Shown: in pieces, positions 8,700-17,515 of the stretch
How positions within the stretch are numbered: position 1 is the stretch's first letter
Layout of the letters: every line of letters begins with the position of its first letter
From: an uncultured Mycoplasmatota bacterium
GTDB lineage: Bacteria > Bacillota_I > Bacilli_A > RF39 > UBA660
Direction of reading: 5' to 3'
Assembly (NCBI GenBank): GCA_900544605.1
Contig: UQVP01000002.1
Span: 1 to 64,000 of the forward strand
DNA length: 64,000 nucleotides
Notes under the pieces: generated by a model
Database searches by the model: none
Told to the model about the DNA's origin: nothing
What the model saw: only the letters and a program-made list of their open reading frames with translations
Program-made: the position numbers and the translations under genes

Positions 8700-9695
8700 A
8701 TGAAAAATAAAAAAGGTTTTACTTTAATAGAATTACTAGCGGTAATAGTAGTATTAGCAGTTATCGCTCTTATCGCAACACCAATAGTAATGAATACAAT
8801 AAAAAACGTAAAAAAGGGTGCAGCAGAAAGAAGTGCTGATAGATATATTAAACAAATAGCAACAACTGTTGCAGCAGAAAAATTAACAGGAAATATCTTA
8901 GATGGTGAGTATATAGTTCAAGACTCGGGAGATTTATGCCCAACTTCAGGTTGTGGAGATGATAATGAAGATAAGATATTTATTGAAATGAGTGGAACAA
9001 AGCCAAGTGGTGGAATAGTAAAAATATCTAATGGAAATGTTCAAGTATTAACTAAAATAACGATAGAAAAATATGATGTTACATATAATACGTCGTCGAA
9101 GAAGTATGAAGCAACAGAAAAAGAGAATGTTGAAGTATTGTGTACAAAACAAGACGGGGTAGATTTAAATAATTTAACATATGGAAATGAATTTACATGT
9201 GAATTAGGAGATAATGATAAAAAAACATTTTACGTATTAGAAACAAATGACGATAGTATATCACTAATAATGAATATGAATGTAGATTCAAACGGAAAAG
9301 GAACATTAGCAGGAAACAATGTTTCATGGTGTAAGAGTGGTTCTACTAATTCATGTGGTGGTGATGGTGCTTTAGAATATTTAAGTACAAGCACAAAGTC
9401 ATGGAAAAAATTAACTCAGCAACAAATTATATTACCAACAGGAGAACAAATAGCTAAAGCTGGTGGAGATACAAAATGGAATACTGGGACTTATGGTGAA
9501 GGTTTTGAATCTAAGCCATGGTTATATATTAATTTAAGTGAGTCGCATGAATATTGGACATTAACTCCTTATTCGGGAAATAGTACTGGGGTTTGGAGTG
9601 TAAATTTTTATGGAGAACTAGGTGATAATGATGTTGGTGATACACAACTTGGTATTCGTCCAGTTATAATAATTTCAAAAGCGAATTTAAGTTAA
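8700..9695 (+). CDS. Type IV pilin-like (pseudopilin) surface protein with lectin-like C-terminus
   Basis: A 331-aa protein. ATG at 8700 is preferred over the in-frame ATG at 8664 because an AGAAGGAGGA site lies just before it and the prepilin signal then starts at once. A basic leader is followed by GFTLIELLAVI, the class III prepilin peptidase cleavage site (after G6), and a hydrophobic helix. The stalk shares LCPTSGCG and KPSGGIVKISNG with the gene at 1-633. The C-terminal region (about 180-331), with EYWTLTPYS and GIRPVIIISK, resembles the DUF6273/formylglycine-enzyme-like fold often found on Bacillota surface proteins. No pilus assembly genes are in the window. Confidence 0.88.
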   Translation: MKNKKGFTLIELLAVIVVLAVIALIATPIVMNTIKNVKKGAAERSADRYIKQIATTVAAEKLTGNILDGEYIVQDSGDLCPTSGCGDDNEDKIFIEMSGTKPSGGIVKISNGNVQVLTKITIEKYDVTYNTSSKKYEATEKENVEVLCTKQDGVDLNNLTYGNEFTCELGDNDKKTFYVLETNDDSISLIMNMNVDSNGKGTLAGNNVSWCKSGSTNSCGGDGALEYLSTSTKSWKKLTQQQIILPTGEQIAKAGGDTKWNTGTYGEGFESKPWLYINLSESHEYWTLTPYSGNSTGVWSVNFYGELGDNDVGDTQLGIRPVIIISKANLS

Positions 9696-9700
9696 TGTAG

Positions 9701-9725
9701 GCAAGATTAATTCTTGCTTTTTTTG
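9701..9725 (+). terminator. Intrinsic terminator
   Basis: GCAAGA (9701-9706) pairs with TCTTGC (9712-9717), followed by eight T. Confidence 0.85.
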
Positions 9726-9761
9726 TAAAAAGAAGAGTATAATTAAATAGGAGGCTATGTT

Positions 9762-11090
9762 ATGTTTGAAAATAAGAAGATATTTATATTAGGAATAGCA
9801 AGAAGTGGATATGAAGCTGCCAAGTTATTAGCTAAACATGGTAATGCTATTCTAATTACGGATAGAAAAGAACAAAAAGAAGAACACATTAAGGAATTAA
9901 CTGAACTTGGTGTTGATATAAGAATATGTGATGATCCTACTTTCCTATTGGATGAAACATTTGATTATGTTATCAAAAATCCAGGAATTAAGTTAGATCA
10001 TCCAATTGTTGTAAAAGCTAAAGAACTAAATATTCCTGTTACTAACGAGGTAGAAGTCGCATATAGTTTTTTACCTAAAAATAACAAAATAATCGGTGTT
10101 ACAGGATCAAATGGTAAGACAACAACAACAACACTTATTTATGAAATATTAAAAACAGCAGGTAAAGATGCATATTTGGGTGGTAATATTGGTTATCCGG
10201 TTTGTTCTTTAGTAGATGTTGTTAATGATGATAGTATTTTAGTTTTAGAAATATCAGGTCATCAGCTACATGATACAATAAATTTTAAAACTAATATTAG
10301 TGTTATGACTAATTTAAGTGAGGTTCATATTGATCATTTTGGCACTTATGAAAATTATAAATTAAATAAATGTAAGATATTTGCTCATCATACATCTAGT
10401 GATGTTGCAATCTTAAACTATGATAATGAAGATGTGATGAATGGCACTAAAGATATAAAATCTAGAAAAATATATTTTTCATCTAAGAATAAAGCAGATT
10501 TATATATTAACAATGATGCAATATATTATGGTGAAGAAGAGATTATTAAATTAAAAGATATTAAGTTAAAAGGTATGCATAATTATGAAAATATTATGTG
10601 TGCAATTGCAGCTGTAAAGGAATTTAATGTATCTAATGAAGATATATATAAATTATTAAATTCATTCAGTGGAGTTGAGCATAGAATAGAGTTTGTTGCA
10701 AAAGTTAATGGTCGTGAATTTTATAATGATTCAAAAGCAACAAATGTAAAATCAACGCAGATTGCTCTTTCAGCCTTTTCTAATCCAACTATTTTATTAT
10801 TAGGAGGATTAGATCGTGGACATTCTTTTGAAGGCTTAACAGAATATTTAAAAAATACAAAGTTAATTGTTTGTTTTGGGGAAACTAAACAAAGAATCAA
10901 AGAATATGCAGATAGAATTGGTAAAGAATGTATTGTTGTTGATAATTTAATAGAAGCAACAAAACTTGCTTATGACAAATCAAACGAAGGAGATACGATT
11001 TTACTTAGTCCTGCATGTGCATCTTGGGATCAATATGCATGTTTTGAAGATAGAGGAACTGAATTTAAAAATACTGTAAAAAGTTTATAA
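9762..11090 (+). CDS. murD: UDP-N-acetylmuramoyl-L-alanine--D-glutamate ligase
   Basis: Cytoplasmic Mur ligase that adds D-Glu to UDP-MurNAc-L-Ala in peptidoglycan precursor synthesis. The 442-aa length is normal. The N-terminal Rossmann domain has [16 protein letters not shown]. The ATP site is [14 protein letters not shown] (about 112-125), then [18 protein letters not shown], and the C-terminal domain [14 protein letters not shown] and LLLGGLDRG. An AGGAGG site precedes the ATG. It is followed at 11 bp by eno, so the two probably share a transcript. No other mur genes are adjacent. Confidence 0.97.
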   Translation: MFENKKIFILGIARSGYEAAKLLAKHGNAILITDRKEQKEEHIKELTELGVDIRICDDPTFLLDETFDYVIKNPGIKLDHPIVVKAKELNIPVTNEVEVAYSFLPKNNKIIGVTGSNGKTTTTTLIYEILKTAGKDAYLGGNIGYPVCSLVDVVNDDSILVLEISGHQLHDTINFKTNISVMTNLSEVHIDHFGTYENYKLNKCKIFAHHTSSDVAILNYDNEDVMNGTKDIKSRKIYFSSKNKADLYINNDAIYYGEEEIIKLKDIKLKGMHNYENIMCAIAAVKEFNVSNEDIYKLLNSFSGVEHRIEFVAKVNGREFYNDSKATNVKSTQIALSAFSNPTILLLGGLDRGHSFEGLTEYLKNTKLIVCFGETKQRIKEYADRIGKECIVVDNLIEATKLAYDKSNEGDTILLSPACASWDQYACFEDRGTEFKNTVKSL

Positions 11091-11101
11091 AGGAGAATAA
11101 T

Positions 11102-12325
11102 ATGAAAATAACAAATGTAATAGGACGAGAAGTACTAGATTCTAGAGGTAATCCAACAGTTGAAGTAGATGTAATACTTGAAAATGGAATTAAAGGAAGA
11201 GCTATAGTGCCTAGTGGTGCTTCAACAGGTGTTCGTGAAGCGTTAGAACTTAGGGATAATGATAATACACGTTATAATGGTAAAGGCGTTTTAAAAGCTG
11301 TAAGCAATGTAAATAATGAATTAAAAAACTTAGTTGTAGGAATGGACGTATTAGATCAAAAAGCAATTGATTATAAAATGATAGAGGCAGATGGAACAGA
11401 AAATAAATCTAAATTTGGAGCTAACGCTATTTTAGGAGTATCAATGGCTGTACTTAAAGCTGCCTCTTTAAGTGTAAACAAACCTTTATATGAATATGTA
11501 GGAGATGGTAAAGAATTACCTCGTCCTATGATGAATATTTTAAATGGTGGTGCTCATGCTGATAATAATTTAGATTTTCAAGAATTTATGATTGTGCCTA
11601 ATAGAGATACTATTAAAGAAAGAGTACGCGTTGGAGCAGAAGTATTTCATGCTTTAAAAAAAGTTTTAAATGAAAAAGGATATTTTACTGGTGTAGGTGA
11701 TGAAGGTGGATTTGCTCCTAATTTATCATCTAACAAAGAAGGTTTTGATTTAATAATTGAGGCTATTAATAAAGCTGGATATACACCTGGCAAAGATGTT
11801 TCTATAGCAATAGATGTTGCAGCTTCTGAGTTTTATAAAGATGGGAAATATCACATTGATAATAAAGATTTAACAACTGATGAGCTAATTAATTTTTATG
11901 AAGAATTAATTAATACATATCCAATAATTTCTATTGAGGACCCTGTTGATGAAAATGACTGGGAAGGATTTAGTAAAATAACTGCAAAATTAGGTGACAA
12001 TATTCAATTAGTTGGTGATGATTTATTTGTTACTAATAAAAAATGTTTACAAATGGGTATTGATAAAAAAGCTGGTAATGCAATTCTTTTGAAACTAAAT
12101 CAAATAGGAACGGTAACTGAAACAATTGAAACAATTAATCTTGCTAAAAAAAACGGTTATAAAACAGTTATTTCACATCGAAGTGGTGAAACAGAGGATA
12201 CGACAATAGCAGACCTTGCTGTAGGTTTATCTTTAGGACAAATAAAAACTGGTTCGATGTCTAGAACAGATCGTATTTGTAAATATAATCAATTAATGAG
12301 AATAGAAGAAGAAATTAACAACTAA
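11102..12325 (+). CDS. eno: Enolase
   Basis: Glycolytic enzyme converting 2-phosphoglycerate to phosphoenolpyruvate, also a component of RNA-degradation complexes. Visible motifs are [31 protein letters not shown], the metal ligand region [13 protein letters not shown], the catalytic Lys segment [10 protein letters not shown] and the signature [18 protein letters not shown]. At 407 aa it is slightly shorter than the usual 415-435, with compact loops and no missing catalytic segment that I can see. It is preceded by an AAAGGAG site and ends within an intrinsic terminator. Confidence 0.98.
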   Translation: MKITNVIGREVLDSRGNPTVEVDVILENGIKGRAIVPSGASTGVREALELRDNDNTRYNGKGVLKAVSNVNNELKNLVVGMDVLDQKAIDYKMIEADGTENKSKFGANAILGVSMAVLKAASLSVNKPLYEYVGDGKELPRPMMNILNGGAHADNNLDFQEFMIVPNRDTIKERVRVGAEVFHALKKVLNEKGYFTGVGDEGGFAPNLSSNKEGFDLIIEAINKAGYTPGKDVSIAIDVAASEFYKDGKYHIDNKDLTTDELINFYEELINTYPIISIEDPVDENDWEGFSKITAKLGDNIQLVGDDLFVTNKKCLQMGIDKKAGNAILLKLNQIGTVTETIETINLAKKNGYKTVISHRSGETEDTTIADLAVGLSLGQIKTGSMSRTDRICKYNQLMRIEEEINN

Positions 12326-12338
12326 TTTCTTCTTTTTG
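12304..12338 (+). terminator. Terminator overlapping the end of eno
   Basis: AAGAAATTA at the end of the coding region pairs with TAATTTCTT (12323-12331) and is followed by a C-T-rich then T-rich tail. Confidence 0.75.
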
Positions 12339-12366
12339 TATAAAAAAGTAATATTTTCTCACAATA
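12337..12366 (+). promoter_or_regulatory. Possible sigma-G promoter of the spoVA operon
   Basis: TGTATA (12337-12342), 17-bp spacer, CACAATA (12360-12366) resembles the forespore sigma-G pattern (GNATA-type -35, CATNNTA-type -10). spoVA is sigma-G dependent in Bacillus. The implied leader is very short, which weakens the call. Confidence 0.35.
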
Positions 12367-12382
12367 GATTTAGGAGGATTAT

Positions 12383-12823
12383 ATGGAAAAAGAAAAGTAT
12401 AAAAGAATAGTTGACAAATATACTCCTAAAGAAAATAGACTTACAAATAGTTTAGTTTGCTTTCTTGTGGGAGGAACAATGGGGGTTATTGGTCAAGGAT
12501 TAATTGATCTATATGCTAATTTGCTCCATGTTGCAACAAAAGATGCTTCAGTATTCATGATAGTAACGTTGATTTTTATTGGTTGCTTACTTACTTGTTT
12601 TGGATGGTTTGATAAAGTTGTTAATTTTGCTAAATGTGGTTTGATAGTTCCAATTACTGGTTTTGCTCATGCGATGATGAGTGCTGCTTTGGAATATCGT
12701 AAGGAAGGTATGGTAACAGGAATAGGAGCTAATATGATGAAGCTTGCTGGTAGTGTTATTATCTTTGGAGTTGTTAGTGCTTGGTTTTTTGGACTTGTAA
12801 GACTAATAATAATGGGAGGTTAG
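12383..12823 (+). CDS. spoVAC: Stage V sporulation protein AC
   Basis: A 146-aa inner-membrane protein with several hydrophobic helices. The family patterns FLVGGTMGVIGQGL, GWFDKVVNFAKCGLIVPITGFAHAMMSAALEYRKEG and GANMMKLAGSVI are clear. In the Bacillus and Clostridioides families, SpoVAC is part of the channel that moves Ca-dipicolinate into the forespore and releases it at germination, and SpoVAC itself behaves as a mechanosensitive channel. Strong AGGAGG site. One base separates it from spoVAD. The operon here has only AC, AD and AE, as in many clostridia. Confidence 0.95.
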   Translation: MEKEKYKRIVDKYTPKENRLTNSLVCFLVGGTMGVIGQGLIDLYANLLHVATKDASVFMIVTLIFIGCLLTCFGWFDKVVNFAKCGLIVPITGFAHAMMSAALEYRKEGMVTGIGANMMKLAGSVIIFGVVSAWFFGLVRLIIMGG

Positions 12824-12824
12824 T

Positions 12825-13814
12825 ATGACATTCAAATATAATAATGTTTATTTAAATGAAACAGGTACTGTTACCGGTCCTTATGAAGCAAATGGACCAT
12901 TTAGCAAATTGTATGATAAAAGTTATAAAGATTTTTATTTTGGTACAAAGACTTGGGAACAAGCGGAAAGTAAGTTGATTGATGATAGTGTTGATATTGT
13001 TCTTGCTAAAATAGGTAAAACTCGCTTTGATATCGACTTACATATCTCTGGTGATTTATTAAATCAATTAACAGCTTCTAATTATTCTGCTTCACGCCTT
13101 AAAATACCATATCTTGGTATTTATAATGCATGTGCTAGTAGTGTGGAGGGATTAATAATTGCGTCTAATATGGTTGAAACTGGACAAATAGATAATGCCA
13201 TTGTAACTGTTTCTTCACATAATAATGGTGCTGAAAAGCAATTTAGATATCCCGTTGAATATGGTGGGCCTAAAAGGAAGACGACAACATTTACAACTAC
13301 TGGTGGTACTTGTGCTTATCTATCACGTGATAAATCTGATATAAAAATTGAAAGTTCAACAATAGGAATAGTAGAAGATTTGGGGGTAAAAGATGTATAT
13401 AGTATGGGTGCAGTTATGGCTCCTGCTGCTGCCAATACAATTTATAGACATTTATCTGATTTAAATAGAACTATAGATTACTATGATTTAATATTAACAG
13501 GAGATTTAGGTATATATGGTAAAGATATTTTAAAAGAATATATGAAAATTGAATATAATATTGATTTAAAAAATTATGATGATTCGGCATCAATGATATT
13601 TGATATAAAAAGTGAACCTGTATATTCTGGAGGCAGTGGGCCGGCATGTTTACCTTTAGTAGCATATTCTTACATATTAGACCAAATGAGACAAGGTAAA
13701 CTAAAAAAAGTATTATTAGTTGCAACAGGTGCTTTGATGTCACCGACGACAGTTAATCAAAAACTAACTATTCCAAGTATTGCGCATGCTATTAGTTTGG
13801 AGGTTATAAAATGA
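12825..13814 (+). CDS. spoVAD: Stage V sporulation protein AD
   Basis: A 329-aa protein with a thiolase/ketoacyl synthase-like fold. The nucleophile-like Cys segment is [13 protein letters not shown], and [11 protein letters not shown] lies near the C-terminus. In Bacillus, SpoVAD binds dipicolinic acid and is required for its uptake into spores. The opening [21 protein letters not shown] and the [13 protein letters not shown] segment are typical of the family. It overlaps the next gene by 4 bp (ATGA), so translation is coupled. Confidence 0.96.
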   Translation: MTFKYNNVYLNETGTVTGPYEANGPFSKLYDKSYKDFYFGTKTWEQAESKLIDDSVDIVLAKIGKTRFDIDLHISGDLLNQLTASNYSASRLKIPYLGIYNACASSVEGLIIASNMVETGQIDNAIVTVSSHNNGAEKQFRYPVEYGGPKRKTTTFTTTGGTCAYLSRDKSDIKIESSTIGIVEDLGVKDVYSMGAVMAPAAANTIYRHLSDLNRTIDYYDLILTGDLGIYGKDILKEYMKIEYNIDLKNYDDSASMIFDIKSEPVYSGGSGPACLPLVAYSYILDQMRQGKLKKVLLVATGALMSPTTVNQKLTIPSIAHAISLEVIK

Positions 13815-14161
13815 TTTATTTAAATGCTTTTATCTTTTGTGGTATTGTGTGTGTCTTAGGGCAATTAATTCTTGATAATACTAAACTTACGCCAGGACAT
13901 GTTACTACAATATTTGTTGTAGTGGGAGCATTTCTTGACACATTTAATATTTATGACAAAATAATTTTATGGGCAGGTGGCGGAGCACTAGTACCAATAA
14001 CTAGCTTTGGACATTTACTTATCCATGGAGCAATGGCTAGTGCCAGTGAATACGGTTTTATAGGACTTTTCGCAGGAATATTTGATCTTACCGCATCAGG
14101 TATTTCTTCTGCAATTATTTTCTCATTTGTGTTAAGTTTATTTTTTAAACCAAGAGATTAG
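13811..14161 (+). CDS. spoVAE: Stage V sporulation protein AE (AEb type)
   Basis: A 116-aa membrane protein with three to four helices. Family signatures include [38 protein letters not shown] and [14 protein letters not shown]. It belongs to the SpoVAC/SpoVAEb superfamily and would form part of the dipicolinate channel with SpoVAC and SpoVAD. The start overlaps the end of spoVAD by 4 bp. It is the last gene of the operon, directly followed by a terminator. Confidence 0.94.
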   Translation: MIYLNAFIFCGIVCVLGQLILDNTKLTPGHVTTIFVVVGAFLDTFNIYDKIILWAGGGALVPITSFGHLLIHGAMASASEYGFIGLFAGIFDLTASGISSAIIFSFVLSLFFKPRD

Positions 14162-14182
14162 TAACTTAGGTTACTTTTTTCT
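14159..14182 (+). terminator. Terminator of the spoVA operon
   Basis: AGTAAC (14160-14165), TTAG loop, GTTACT (14170-14175), then T-rich tail. Confidence 0.85.
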
Positions 14183-14261
14183 TTTGAAAAATTGTTATAT
14201 AATATAATTGTTTTCACAAAGAATACACAATTTTGTGTTATAAAGATAGTGAGGTGTAGAT

Positions 14262-14921
14262 ATGGCAACAATACTTATCGTTGATGATGAAGAAAGAATT
14301 AGAGAAGTAGTTAAAGAATATTGTTTGATGGAAAAATATGATGTTATAGAAGCTAGTGATGGTTTAGAAGCTTTGGAAATGGTTAAAAATAATGATATTG
14401 ATTTAATTGTTTTAGATGTTATGATGCCAAAATTAGATGGGCTTTCAGCTTTTTCTAAAATTAAAGAAATAAAAAAAATTCCTACAATTATTTTGTCAGC
14501 ACGAAGTGAAGAGTATGATAAACTAGTAGGATTTGAATTAGGTGTTGATGATTATGTAACTAAACCATTTAGTCCTAAAGAATTGATGGCTAGAATTAAA
14601 GTTATCTTAAAACGTAAAAATGGTGATGACAAATTCATTTATAAAGATTTAAAAATTGATTTTTTAGGTCATGCTGTTTATATTAAAGATAAAGAATTAA
14701 AGTTAACACCAAAAGAATATGATTTATTAGTGTATTTTGTTAAAAATCAAAATGTGGCTTTGTCACGTGAACAGTTATTAAATAAAATTTGGGATTATGA
14801 TTTTTATGGAGAAGATAGAACCGTTGATACACATATTAAGATGCTAAGAAATAATTTAGGTAAATATCGTGATTTAATTGTTACTGTAAGAGGAATGGGA
14901 TATAAATTTGTTACGAAATAG
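14262..14921 (+). CDS. OmpR/PhoB-family response regulator
   Basis: A 219-aa protein. The receiver domain (1-115) has the acidic pocket VDDEER, phosphoacceptor Asp in LIVLDVMMPKLDG (about 53) and the Lys in TKPFSPKE. The C-terminal winged helix (about 125-219) carries ELKLTPKEYDLL and RTVDTHIKMLRNNLG. It would control promoters in response to the kinase encoded next, with which it overlaps by 14 bp. AGTGAGGTG site before ATG. The stimulus is unknown; no obvious target operon adjoins. Confidence 0.95.
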   Translation: MATILIVDDEERIREVVKEYCLMEKYDVIEASDGLEALEMVKNNDIDLIVLDVMMPKLDGLSAFSKIKEIKKIPTIILSARSEEYDKLVGFELGVDDYVTKPFSPKELMARIKVILKRKNGDDKFIYKDLKIDFLGHAVYIKDKELKLTPKEYDLLVYFVKNQNVALSREQLLNKIWDYDFYGEDRTVDTHIKMLRNNLGKYRDLIVTVRGMGYKFVTK

Positions 14922-16293
14922 AACTTATAATTTAAAAAATAAAGTATGGTTTTACTTAATAATATTTTCTTTCTTAATATTTATCTTTTTTTGGACGTTT
15001 CAAACCTTATTTTCAAATACATATTATGAAGTTAATAAAAAAAGAGAATTAAATACTATTGCTAGAAAGCTTAATAATACGGATAGTATTCTACTTACAA
15101 CAGAAATAGATAATTTAGCGTATGACTATGGTGTTTGTATAGAACTTTTTTCTAATAATACGCTTATATATTCCTCTAACTCTTTAGAAAAAGGTTGTAT
15201 TGAACAAAAAGATTTAACTTTTTATCAATACAAAAATAAATTTATTTCAGGAGATGAAGAGGAAGGTAGTGCATCATTTTATAATTCAAGATTTAATAAT
15301 AAAACAATAGTCAAAGCTATTAAATATAATAACTATACTATTTTTATTAATGCTTCACTAGAACCGGTAGGAACTACATCACTTATTCTATCTAGACAAT
15401 TAGCTATAGTATCTATTGTTGTTTTAGTTCTTTCTTTTTTACTTAGTTATTTCATATCAGAAAATATATCTAAACCTATTGTTAAATTAAATAAAAAAGC
15501 AACAGAGATTTCAAAAGGGAATTTTGATATAGAAAATGAAAACATTTCTAGAATTGAAGAAATAGAAAAACTTAATAGCACCTTAAATACAGCAGCAAAA
15601 GAGTTATCACAAACAGAAACCTTAAGAAGAGAATTGCTTGCTAATGTTAGTCATGATTTAAAAACACCACTTACAATGATTAAGGCTTATGCTGAAATGG
15701 CACGTGATATTAATTATAACAATAAGAAAAAAAGAGAAGAAAATCTTAATATTATTGTAGACGAGGTCGATAGATTGAATTTACTTGTTAATGATATTTT
15801 AGAACTTTCTAAAGTACAAGCAAACACAGAAAAATATGTAAAAGAAAAAATTGATATTGATGATTTTGTTAGTAATATTGTTAGAAAGTACGATTATTTA
15901 AAAGAAGATGGCTATGAAATAGTTTACAATGGTATCAAGAATGTAACTGTTAATGAAGATAAAAAAAGACTTAATCAAATTCTAGATAATTTAATTAATA
16001 ATGCTTTAAAGTATACTGGAAAAGATAAAAAAGTTATAGTAAATATTGTTGACTTAAAGAAAAAAATCAGAATTGAAGTTGTTGATTCTGGTAAAGGTAT
16101 TAAAGAAGAAGAATTAAAATACATTTGGGATAAATATTATAAAATTGATAAAAGTTATCAACGAAATACTAAAAGCACTGGCTTAGGGTTATCCATTGTT
16201 AAAAATATATGTGTTCAAAATGATATTGAATATGGTGTAAATTCAAAAGAGAAACTTGGTAGTACTTTTTGGATAGAATTAGAGAAAATGTAA
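14908..16293 (+). CDS. Sensor histidine kinase
   Basis: A 461-aa membrane kinase. It starts with TTG at 14908 inside the regulator gene; no better start precedes the first helix. Two helices (about 13-33 and 158-182) flank an extracytoplasmic domain of about 120 residues, then come HAMP, the dimerisation helix with phosphoacceptor His in LLANVSHDLKTPLTMIKAYAEM (near 250), and the ATPase domain with NQILDNLINNALKYT (N box), DSGKGI (G1) and GLGLSIVKN (G2). All key residues are present. It pairs with the regulator just upstream. The TTG start and overlap suggest lower, coupled expression. Confidence 0.94.
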   Translation: MLRNRTYNLKNKVWFYLIIFSFLIFIFFWTFQTLFSNTYYEVNKKRELNTIARKLNNTDSILLTTEIDNLAYDYGVCIELFSNNTLIYSSNSLEKGCIEQKDLTFYQYKNKFISGDEEEGSASFYNSRFNNKTIVKAIKYNNYTIFINASLEPVGTTSLILSRQLAIVSIVVLVLSFLLSYFISENISKPIVKLNKKATEISKGNFDIENENISRIEEIEKLNSTLNTAAKELSQTETLRRELLANVSHDLKTPLTMIKAYAEMARDINYNNKKKREENLNIIVDEVDRLNLLVNDILELSKVQANTEKYVKEKIDIDDFVSNIVRKYDYLKEDGYEIVYNGIKNVTVNEDKKRLNQILDNLINNALKYTGKDKKVIVNIVDLKKKIRIEVVDSGKGIKEEELKYIWDKYYKIDKSYQRNTKSTGLGLSIVKNICVQNDIEYGVNSKEKLGSTFWIELEKM

Positions 16294-16310
16294 AAATTTC
16301 TCTTTTTATT
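16281..16310 (+). terminator. Terminator of the two-component operon
   Basis: AGAGAAA (16281-16287) pairs with TTTCTCT (16297-16303), followed by TTTTATTT. It overlaps the kinase stop. Confidence 0.75.
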
Positions 16311-16363
16311 TGCTCTTTATTTGTTTTTGTGCTAGAATAATAGCCATTCAAGGGGTGTTTAAA

Positions 16364-17431
16364 ATGAATAGATGGAGTTTTAATAGAGAATTCCTGAAAG
16401 AAAAAATAAAAGAAGGTAATTTAGCACTTCAAGCAACAGATAAAAATTCTGAAGTATATAGGAGTGCTCAAGCAATGGTTATAGAATTTGAAGATTTCTT
16501 GGGTAGAGAGGAACTTCCTATTACTAGTAAGAAAAAGAATCTAGAAGAGATGCTTAATTATCTTAATCATTCTTTAAATATTAATTTAAATATTATAAGA
16601 ATGGGTGATTGGGAAAAAATAAAAGAACTTTGTAAATATGCACCAAAGTTAAAGTTTAAAAAATATAACAGTAGCTTTCTTTCTAAAGATAATGATTATG
16701 TAATAAAAGAAATATTAAATTTTTATAAAAAGACTGATCGAAAAACATATGAAGCTGTACTTAATATTATTAAACATGAATATAGCTTAATTAATATTAA
16801 GTCAGAAAGTGATAGACCTAAAAACGATTTGAATTTTTGTTGTAGTTACTTGAGTTTACCTTTCGTTAATGTTTCTACAAAAAATGATCTAAGATATGTA
16901 ATACTAGCTCATGAATTACGTCATGCTGCTGATTATTATCTATATCATAACCAAAAAAATGCTATTCTAAATGAACTATCTGCTATATATTCTGAAATTT
17001 TATTTACCGATTATATTAGTAAGTATAATTCTCCAAATAAACCATTTTATTTATACAATGAAAGAGTTAATAATATAGGTATAAAGATGAAATTTTTATT
17101 TTATTATATAGAAATATTTGAGAAATTTGATAAATGTGGGCGTAAATTAACTGCTCGCAACTATAAAGATGTTCTTGGTGTTAATACTGAAAAAGAATTT
17201 GAAAAAAGAGCTAATATTTTATTGAAAGAAAAATATATGTCATTTTATGATTATGTGATGTCGATGTTATATGCTTTGCAACTTCGCGAAGAATATTATA
17301 ATGGAAATAAGAAAGTAAATGATAAGATAGAACAAATTTTATTAGGTGATGAAATAGATTTTGATGTTAATATATTAGAAGATAAATTTATCAAGCATAC
17401 TAAATATGTTTATTCTTTATCACATAAATAA
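16364..17431 (+). CDS. Putative HExxH zincin-like protein of unknown function
   Basis: A 355-aa protein. ATG at 16364 is chosen over the upstream in-frame start at 16310 because CAAGGGGTG lies just before it and the extra upstream codons overlap terminator and promoter sequence. The central motif AHELRHAADYY (HELRH at 183-187) is a zinc-binding HExxH helix, and NELSAIYSE (204-211) provides Glu residues at a distance expected of a third ligand in gluzincins such as M3 peptidases. There is no signal peptide or membrane helix, so it is probably cytoplasmic. The rest is unfamiliar. It is monocistronic, with its own terminator. Confidence 0.7.
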   Translation: MNRWSFNREFLKEKIKEGNLALQATDKNSEVYRSAQAMVIEFEDFLGREELPITSKKKNLEEMLNYLNHSLNINLNIIRMGDWEKIKELCKYAPKLKFKKYNSSFLSKDNDYVIKEILNFYKKTDRKTYEAVLNIIKHEYSLINIKSESDRPKNDLNFCCSYLSLPFVNVSTKNDLRYVILAHELRHAADYYLYHNQKNAILNELSAIYSEILFTDYISKYNSPNKPFYLYNERVNNIGIKMKFLFYYIEIFEKFDKCGRKLTARNYKDVLGVNTEKEFEKRANILLKEKYMSFYDYVMSMLYALQLREEYYNGNKKVNDKIEQILLGDEIDFDVNILEDKFIKHTKYVYSLSHK

Positions 17432-17458
17432 TGTCAATATTTGTAATTGTTAAATTAT

Positions 17459-17485
17459 ACCACTGTACTAAACAGTGGTTTTTTG
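17459..17485 (+). terminator. Intrinsic terminator
   Basis: CCACTG (17460-17465) pairs with CAGTGG (17473-17478), followed by six T. Confidence 0.88.
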
Positions 17486-17515
17486 ATATAATTATTATAG
17501 TAGAGAGGTGGTAAT

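Noticed and set aside
8700..9695. Diversity-generating retroelement target (lectin-like C-terminus)
   Set aside because: No reverse transcriptase, template repeat or accessory gene is in the window, and the C-terminal end shows no duplicated template-like block.
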